Assembly (NCBI GenBank): GCA_002221725.1
Contig: NJFT01000054.1
Coordinates: 62,001 to 126,000, forward strand
From: Scedosporium boydii
Taxonomy: Eukaryota; Ascomycota; Sordariomycetes; Microascales; Microascaceae
Length of the DNA stretch: 64,000 nt
Reading direction: 5' to 3'
In this document: positions 57,974 through 64,000 of the stretch, in pieces
How the letters are laid out: each line of letters opens with the position of its first letter
Position numbering within the stretch: the first letter of the stretch is position 1
Notes under the pieces: generated by a model
Told to the model about the DNA's origin: nothing
Databases searched by the model: none
The model's input: only the letters and a program-made list of their open reading frames with translations
Program-made: the position numbers and the translations under genes

Positions 57974-59772
57974 ATGTCGTACAAGATCGCCGCCCCCGAT
58001 GAGTACCTGGCCATCACCGGTATGGGCGTCCGGAATGAGGTCAAGATCACCAAAGCCGCCTGGGTCTGGCCCTTCCAGAAATGCATGCGATTCAGGTATG
58101 TTTTCGAGCTCTCTTTTTTGTTTGCGCAACTAGTTTCTTCCTGCATTTCGTCAATTGCGACATGAGATGGACAAACTAACAAGGCCTCCCTTTTACTCTC
58201 TAGTGTTCAACCCCAGGACTACGCCATGAACCTGCAGGCCATGACCAAGGAGAAGCTCCAGTTCCTCCTCCCCGTTGTCTTCACCGTCGGTCCCCACGTC
58301 CCCATGTTGAGCGATGATGTGTCGCACGTCGACGACCTCGAGGCCCCTAGGGTCGACCCTGCCGAGGCCCTCATGCGATACGCCATCCTCCTCGCCGAGA
58401 GCCGCGACAGCAAGCAGTCGACGCATAGCTACCTCGAGCAGAAGATCAAGAGTATCGTCGAGGGTGAGGTGCGAGTGCTCGTATCGAGCATGACCATTGA
58501 GGAAATCTTCAGCGAGAGGGAACTGTTTAAGAGGCGTGTCCACAAGAATATCCAGACCGAATTGGTGAGTTGAGACGATGGCCGATCGATTGGTCGTTTC
58601 ATGACTGTCAGGGATTTCTTCATCACTAACACGCGAAAACAGAACAAATTCGGTGTTTACATCTTCAACGCAAATCTCAAGGAGCTGGTCGACGCACCCA
58701 ACTCGATATACTTCGAATCCTTGAGTCGCAAGGCCCATGAGGGCGCCACCAACCAGGCCAGAATTGATGTACGTGCCTGAATAATCGGCGAGAGATGAGA
58801 AATTGAGAGTAAGCTAACCCTAAGCTCTAGGTCGCCGAAGCGCAACTGCGTGGTAATGTCGGTGAGGCAGAGAGGCGAGGTATGCAAGAGCGAGAGATCG
58901 CCAAGATCAACGCCACAACAGCGGTTCAAAAGACGGAGCGCGACATCGAGAGGGCCGCGGCCGAAGCTCGCCTCAACACCAGGCAGGCCGAACTCACCAG
59001 GGACGTCGACATCGCGCGCATAGAAGCTCAGAGGAGGATCGAGTCGACGGATGAGGATCTCAAGAAGCAAGTCGAGGTGAAGAGGGCGGCGGCCGAGCTT
59101 GAGAGGCTCAGGGCCACCGACGTCGTCAAGGCCTCGATTACCCGCGAGGCGAAGCAGCAGGCGGCGGATGCCAAGGCCTACGAGGTCGTCGCGGAGGCAA
59201 AGGCCACGTTCGAGAAGTCGCAGCACTTGACCGATGCGGCGGCGTACAAGACGACCACGGACGCCAAGGCCACCGCCGATGCCGACTTCAGCAGGATCAC
59301 CAAACACACGGATGCTGAGGCGTATAATACCCGGGTGGACGCTGAGGCGAGGAACTACGCTGCTCAGCAGCTCGCCGAGGCCGAGCTTACCAAGAAGCTC
59401 AAGGAGGCCGAGGGTATCAGTGCCATGGCCGACGCCTACGGCAAGCTTGCGAATGCCTTCGGTGGCCCTGCTGGTCTGCTCCAGTACATGATGATCGAGA
59501 AGGGCACGTACGTGGCCCTCGCCAAGGCTAATGCCCAGGCCGTCCAGGGCATGCAGCCCAAGATTAGCGTCTGGAACACGGGGGCCCAGGGTGAGGGTTC
59601 TGGCAACGGTGGCATCGACACTATGCGCAATGTTTACCAGATGTTGCCGCCGTTGATGACGACCATTAACGAGCAGACGGGTATTACTCTTCCCGAGTGG
59701 CAGTTTGGCAAGCTCGCTGCCACGACCGGCGAGGTTGCCCGCGCTCAGGGAAAGCCCGTCAACGGCAGCTAA
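57974..59772 (+). CDS. Flotillin-like SPFH/prohibitin-domain protein
   Basis: Four exons, 57974..58095, 58204..58564, 58643..58768 and 58831..59772, give 516 residues. The start (GCCAAAATGTCG) is in good context. The N-terminal SPFH domain (about 1-190) contains SYKIAAPDEYLAITGMGV, KAAWVWPFQKCMRFSVQPQDY and TVGPHVPMLSDD. A long Ala/Glu/Lys-rich coiled coil (about 190-430) has the repeated AEA pattern typical of flotillins, then a conserved GGPAGLLQYMMIEKGTY segment. Flotillins form ring-like scaffolds on the inner face of the plasma membrane and endosomes. The family is patchy in fungi but known in filamentous ascomycetes, where it marks sterol-rich domains near hyphal tips. Introns are GTATGT, GTGAGT and GTACGT types. 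Confidence 0.94.
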
Positions 59773-60636
59773 GCTTTGGAGCTGAGTGACCAACTAACTG
59801 ACAGGGCGACCTTGATCGCAAGTCGGGAAATACACCCGGAGTCGTCCAAGTCTAATCGACTTGGGGCCTCCTAAGAAATGACACTTACGTGTCAGCCAAT
59901 CTTTTGCTTTTCTCTTTTTTCCTTTTTCCCTTCTTTTCTTGTCTTTTATGACTTTTCTGTCTGATGTCGCTATTCGGGGATTGGGGGAATCCCTTCAGTT
60001 TGAAACCATATCATGATACCTGGCTTTTGCAAGTCTTTCATTTTCCTTTGTCGGCGTCTGTTGCGGCTTTAACAAATTCTTGGGGGTTGTTTTCTTTGTT
60101 TTTTTTTTTCTTTTCTGTTCTTGGTTTTTCCATTTCGTGATAGTTCAAGTTCAGCTCATCAATACCAACAAGGAAAATGCTTGAATCTCGTCTGCCTTTT
60201 GAAGTAGAAATACCCACTTTGGAACCTTGAAAATGTGGCTGCCAACTCTAAACTAGCGCTTCGCACCTTCTGTCTCAAAATTCCAATTCCATCGAGGCTG
60301 CTTGTAGCAAAAAAGGGGAGCAATTTGAATCCAGTTCAGCCCAAAGGCGCAGCTTAGCAACAAATTTCATGCTTCTCGATCGGATCTCCGAAACAACACT
60401 TCCCAACCCTTCGCCGTCAGCGAGCTGTGTCTTACAGTCTAAAAATAGCTTTGAATGCCACGATAAGCCAGGTCAGCCATCGATTTGATCTCTTCCAACC
60501 CAGAGATTCCTCCTTTCTACTTTTTTTTCTACCTGGGTTATTCCTCATCCCTTTCTCTCATCCGCGTCGACATCGCAGAACCCTCGCTCAACTTCCCCGC
60601 GCCACGCAACCCCGCCTCAAGGCTCAAGCAAAAACA
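59773..60636. other. Intergenic region, flotillin to serine hydrolase
   Basis: About 860 bases: the T-rich flotillin 3' region (59,900-60,120), then the pyrimidine-rich leader of the next gene. The upstream frame from 60,427 is in frame with the hydrolase, but the ATG at 60637 fits the family start better. Confidence 0.5.
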
Positions 60637-61431
60637 ATGGCCTCGGCAGCGCCCGACCCAAGACTTCACCTCCCCCGCATCCTCTGCCTCCACGGCGGCG
60701 GCGTCAACGCCGAAATCTTCGAGCTCCAATGCCGCAGCCTCATCTCCCGCCTCAAAGACACCTTCCGCCTCGTCTTTGTCGACGCCCCCTTCATCTGCCC
60801 GCCCCACCCCACCATCATCAAGGTCTACGGCGACCACGGGCCCTTCCGCCGCTGGCTCCGCTGGCAGCCCGAGCACCCCGAGATAGACCCCGAGACGGCC
60901 GCGGGGCAGATCCGGTACCAGCTTGATTTGGCGATGGAGGAGGATGATCTTCGCGGGGCGACGGGGCCGTGGGTGGGGATTTTGGGGTTCAGTCAGGGGG
61001 CGAAGGTTAGTGCGGGCTTGCTGTATACGCAGCAGAAGCTGTTTGAGAAGTTTGGGCCGGATGCACCTGGGTCGTGGGATTTCAAGTTTGGTGTCTTGTT
61101 GGCTGGGAGGGCGCCTGTGGTCGCGATGGATTCGAGGATAGGTATGGTGCCAGGCATTGCTGATGCGGCGACCTTGAGCTCGGGGTTCAAGGATTGGCCG
61201 GCGGAAAACAAGGGGGACCACGTTTTTGGGATTCCCACGCTTCATGTACACGGTCTCAGGGACCCGGGATTGAAGGAGCATAGGATTCTGCTGAACTTGT
61301 ATTGCGAGGAGGGGACGACGACGTTGGTCGAGTGGGACGGGGAGCACCGAGTTCCGATCAAGACCCATGATGTGGAAGCCGTCGCGTCGGAAATTATTGC
61401 GCTCGGGAAGAAGGTGGGTGTGATTAACTGA
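60637..61431 (+). CDS. FSH-type serine hydrolase
   Basis: A single exon of 264 residues from ATG at 60637 (AAACAATGGCC context); 70 extra in-frame codons upstream are Pro/Arg-rich leader. Family features (PF03959): ILCLHGGGVNAEIF near the N-terminus, the nucleophile Ser119 in GFSQGAK, acid Asp209 in HGLRDPG and His237 in DGEHRVP. FSH proteins are small alpha/beta hydrolases, including yeast Fsh1 and the thioesterases of some fungal polyketide clusters. No polyketide or other secondary-metabolite enzyme is nearby, so a general esterase role is more likely. No signal peptide is seen, so it is probably cytosolic. Confidence 0.88.
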   Translation: MASAAPDPRLHLPRILCLHGGGVNAEIFELQCRSLISRLKDTFRLVFVDAPFICPPHPTIIKVYGDHGPFRRWLRWQPEHPEIDPETAAGQIRYQLDLAMEEDDLRGATGPWVGILGFSQGAKVSAGLLYTQQKLFEKFGPDAPGSWDFKFGVLLAGRAPVVAMDSRIGMVPGIADAATLSSGFKDWPAENKGDHVFGIPTLHVHGLRDPGLKEHRILLNLYCEEGTTTLVEWDGEHRVPIKTHDVEAVASEIIALGKKVGVIN

Positions 61432-61511
61432 AGCGTTGGGGTGCTGGCATTATCACTTTTTCTTTCTTTTCTATGATAGACTTTGACGGATACAATTCAC
61501 GATTAGAGGGA

Positions 61512-62522
61512 TTATTCACGGATAGTATAGACTCCGGTAGACACTTTATGATAGCCCTTCTTTCCCACCTTGAATGTGAGTTCGCTCCGCCATTCCTCTC
61601 CCTTGGATACCTGCTCTACCGCCCTTTCAAAGGTGTGACGAGGCTCCCATCCCAGTTCTCGAACAGCCTTGGACGGATCGTATACTCTATCTATCCTCTG
61701 AAGCCATCCCCAGCCAAGCTTCTCGAACGTGGCCACGGAGCCCGGCAAAGAGGATTCAATGACCTTGCGCGCATCCTTGTTCAACAGCGCCAACGTCTCT
61801 TCGTCATTTTTAAACGGACTAGGAGCGCTGATGATATACCTGCCCCAATGCAGCTCGTTCGCCTTCTTCATGGCACACACGCAAGCCGAGACAACATCGG
61901 CAATATCGGCCCTACGATAACACAGCTCCAGAACCTTCAAGTTCTCATCGCCGAGAGCATTCCTCCTATCCTCATCGTCATCAGCCTCCGGGAAGAACCG
62001 ACTTGTTCGGAGCACGAGGACGGGCATGCCCATCTGCCTATGAACCAAATGACACAAGTCCTCCGCGGCGACCTTTGTAACCCCGTAAATATTCTTCGGG
62101 ATAGGCACGACGGACTCGTCAATCCAAACTGCAGGCTTATCCTTGCCGGGGCTAAGGGCCATGCCAAATGTCGATGTCGTACTGACAAAAACGAAAGATT
62201 CGATACGCGAACCGAGACGACTCGCCTCTTCTAAGAGAGTCAAGGTCCCCGAGATATTAGTGTCGATGAAATCCTGCTTGGAATGAGATTCGACATGAGG
62301 TTTGTGGAGAGTTGCCGCGTGGATGACGTGCTTGATTGAAGGATTTTCGGTGAAGATGGATGCAATGAGGGCGCGGTCCGTGATGGAGCCGACGCGGGTG
62401 GTTGTTTCGGAGGGGAGGATGTCAATTCCTAAGGGCTGATACCCGAGACTTGGGAGCGAGAGCATGAGAGCGCAGCCGAGATGACCGGCGCTGCCGGTGA
62501 CGAGGACCGTTGGCTGGGACAT
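61512..62522 (-). CDS. NAD-dependent epimerase/dehydratase (extended SDR)
   Basis: A single exon of 336 residues. The Rossmann signature GSAGHLG occupies 10-16 after a beta strand (TVLVT). The active site has the VSTTSTFG region (Ser/Thr 114-118) and Tyr146-x3-Lys150 (YGVTK). FVFVST and DTNISGTLTLLEEA are typical of extended short-chain dehydrogenases that change nucleotide-sugar or related substrates. The exact substrate is not evident. It is convergent with the serine hydrolase (80 bases apart) and lies next to the Met22 gene. One perfect TACGAAGTA is 72 bases upstream of its start. Confidence 0.9.
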   Translation of the reverse strand: MSQPTVLVTGSAGHLGCALMLSLPSLGYQPLGIDILPSETTTRVGSITDRALIASIFTENPSIKHVIHAATLHKPHVESHSKQDFIDTNISGTLTLLEEASRLGSRIESFVFVSTTSTFGMALSPGKDKPAVWIDESVVPIPKNIYGVTKVAAEDLCHLVHRQMGMPVLVLRTSRFFPEADDDEDRRNALGDENLKVLELCYRRADIADVVSACVCAMKKANELHWGRYIISAPSPFKNDEETLALLNKDARKVIESSLPGSVATFEKLGWGWLQRIDRVYDPSKAVRELGWEPRHTFERAVEQVSKGEEWRSELTFKVGKKGYHKVSTGVYTIRE

Positions 62523-62593
62523 GACGAGATCTGGAGCAATTCTTCTCTCCTTGTACGAATAAATTGACGGGAAGAGAGGTGGAGGGGAATAAC

Positions 62594-62602
62594 TACGAAG
62601 TA
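62594..62602. repeat. Dispersed 9-mer TACGAAGTA upstream of the epimerase
   Basis: Perfect copy in AACTACGAAGTAGTT, a palindrome with 6-bp arms around GAA, 72 bases upstream of the epimerase start codon (minus strand). Confidence 0.65.
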
Positions 62603-62824
62603 GTTTCGTGAGAAGGGAGTTGTCGAAGAGATGGGGTGAAGTGAGGTGGTGAGAAGACCAGAACGAATGCAGAAGGTCGAGAGGAGATGAGTCAATGACG
62701 ATCGCCCGGCGCTATGCGATATGCAGCAGGCTCCTGGGAAACGTTACATTGGATGATGCGGTGTAGTGCGAGTTCTATCTACAGAATACTCGTTATCTAT
62801 CATGCTGCAAGAATCTATTTTATT

Positions 62825-63943
62825 TCACGCTGATGCCTTTTCCAGTTCCTCCAACACGTCATTCCTCCCAAACTCCCTAAGAGCATCATGCGTCTTCTTC
62901 AAAACTTCCGCATGCAGTCCCTCAACGGCCGCCACGAAGCCAAAGTTCCTATCCATCATCCGCCCAGTGCTTAGATCGATGTCCTTGCCATACACGTCGG
63001 TAATCTTTCCTCCCGCCTCTTCAAAAAGGAGCATGGCGCCCGCGTGATCCCAAACTTTCCCGCGGCGCGACATCTTGGTGTACACCCAAGACGTCGCATC
63101 GCCGAGACCCATGGCGAGAGACGCCCAGCGGACGACCCAAGGAAGTAAATCACAGCCGGGGAAAGAGGCGCCGAGGGAGGAAGCGATGGAGTTGTGGAGT
63201 TGCCTGTCGCCAGAATCTACGGTTGTGCAAGTGACGAAGCGGAGGTCGCTAGGGGAGGTGGCGGTGGTGGATTGGCGCGGACCAAGTCGTCGAGATTGAG
63301 ATTCAGGAGACGAGTTGTGGAGCGGAAGAAGGTATGCGCCATGGCCCTTGGCTCCGAAAAGAACGGTTCCCTGTCCCGAGGAATCAATGTCCTTGTCGGA
63401 GATGACAGAAGCGGCATCGGGCGAGAGGTTCGGTAGGCCGACGATGCCCAGGACTTGCTTGCCATCTTCAAGAAGGGCGACGTTGATAGCATAGAGCTCT
63501 CCCTGAATGTACGTCTTCGTGCCGTCGATGGGATCGAACACCCAGACCCTTCCTTTCCCGGGGGCTCCTGCGCCGCACTTATCAATCAAATCGCATGCCC
63601 TCTCCTTGGACTCTGGCGTTCTCCATAGATGAGACGCTTCGTCGGGTTGGCTGGCGCGGTCTGCGACGCCTTCGAGCAAGCCCCACACCTCCTCTAGTAG
63701 CCTCTCATTCTCCCGGAGCTCATCGGCGGACTCTTCTCCTACGAGTCCGTCCTCGGGAAAGTGATGGTGGAACGTCGCTGAGAGAAGCCCCTGGATGGCG
63801 AAGTCCGCGACGGTTACGGGACTCAGATCAGTCTTCTGGACAACGCCCTTGTCGGGGGAGGAGATGACGGATTGGCTGAGGAGGGCAGCCTGTTGGAGGG
63901 CGGAGATGGCGATTTGGATTTCTTTGGCGTAGGGCGAGTCCAT
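62825..63943 (-). CDS. 3'(2'),5'-bisphosphate nucleotidase (Met22/Hal2 type)
   Basis: A single exon. I choose ATG at 63943 (MDSPYAKEIQIAISALQQAA), which matches where yeast Met22/Hal2 starts and gives 372 residues; an ATG eight codons upstream (63967) is also in frame. Li-sensitive inositol-phosphatase-fold motifs: VGEES, the metal-binding DPIDGTKTY (D-x-D-G-T), and WDHAGAMLLFEEAGG. The enzyme removes the 3' phosphate from PAP, a by-product of sulfate assimilation that inhibits exonucleases, and is a target of Na+ and Li+. The family is usually 350-375 residues, so the gene looks complete. Its promoter is cut by the end of the window. Confidence 0.93.
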   Translation of the reverse strand: MDSPYAKEIQIAISALQQAALLSQSVISSPDKGVVQKTDLSPVTVADFAIQGLLSATFHHHFPEDGLVGEESADELRENERLLEEVWGLLEGVADRASQPDEASHLWRTPESKERACDLIDKCGAGAPGKGRVWVFDPIDGTKTYIQGELYAINVALLEDGKQVLGIVGLPNLSPDAASVISDKDIDSSGQGTVLFGAKGHGAYLLPLHNSSPESQSRRLGPRQSTTATSPSDLRFVTCTTVDSGDRQLHNSIASSLGASFPGCDLLPWVVRWASLAMGLGDATSWVYTKMSRRGKVWDHAGAMLLFEEAGGKITDVYGKDIDLSTGRMMDRNFGFVAAVEGLHAEVLKKTHDALREFGRNDVLEELEKASA

Positions 63944-64000
63944 TTTGGGCGGTTCGCAGATGATCAACGAATGTAAAATTGACCGATCAATGGATTTGAG

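Noticed and set aside
60427..60636. Upstream in-frame extension of the serine hydrolase
   Set aside because: The 70 extra residues are a Phe/Pro/Arg-rich reading of a pyrimidine-rich leader; the ATG at 60637 has better context and fits the family.
1..64000. CRISPR arrays, insertion sequences, rRNA genes or a secondary-metabolite cluster
   Set aside because: No regularly spaced repeats, transposase-like frames, rRNA-like sequence or core polyketide, non-ribosomal-peptide or terpene enzyme genes were seen.

Overview
The window is nuclear DNA of a filamentous ascomycete (Pezizomycotina), most likely a Sordariomycete. The evidence is gene content (a cellular RNA-dependent RNA polymerase, a NACHT/STAND immune-type receptor, the alkaline-pH regulator PalA/Rim20, a fungal flotillin, an R3H/RRM protein), short GT-AG introns with CTAAC-like branch points, and an H2A.Z sequence of the Neurospora type. 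I cannot name the genus. All splice sites were placed by eye from reading frame, consensus and remembered family patterns; there is no transcript evidence.

I support 18 protein-coding genes. 0-9 kb: RdRP (+), an F-box multi-pass membrane protein (-), a small CxxC protein (-). 11-18 kb: histone H2A.Z (-) and a PIN4/Cip2-type RRM+R3H RNA-binding protein (+) with a very long pyrimidine-rich leader. 20-29 kb: a DNA-repair neighbourhood with MRE11 (-), an alkyltransferase-like protein (+), a histidine-phosphatase (PGAM-like) protein with a PCNA-box-like tail (+) and EME1 (-). 28.6-35.6 kb: about 7 kb with no convincing gene. 35.6-46 kb: a 1,771-residue kinesin-4-like motor (+) and a NACHT protein (-). 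46.8-55 kb: PalA/Rim20 (-), a Ysc84/SYLF protein (-), a conserved-looking unknown (-). 58-64 kb: flotillin (+), an FSH-type serine hydrolase (+), an NAD-dependent epimerase (-) and a Met22/Hal2 nucleotidase (-).

These are mostly independent housekeeping and regulatory genes, not a metabolic cluster. Functional links I can argue are the repair group (MRE11, ATL, EME1, possibly the PGAM-like protein), and membrane/endosome themes on the right side (PalA/Rim20 in ESCRT-linked pH signalling, Ysc84 in actin/endocytosis, flotillin in membrane microdomains).

The strongest unexplained signal is a 9-bp word, TACTTCGTA (or its complement TACGAAGTA). I count 13 perfect copies, all in non-coding DNA, where about half a copy is expected by chance. 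Several copies sit in larger palindromes or hairpins. No transposon, CRISPR array, rRNA or tRNA could be supported.
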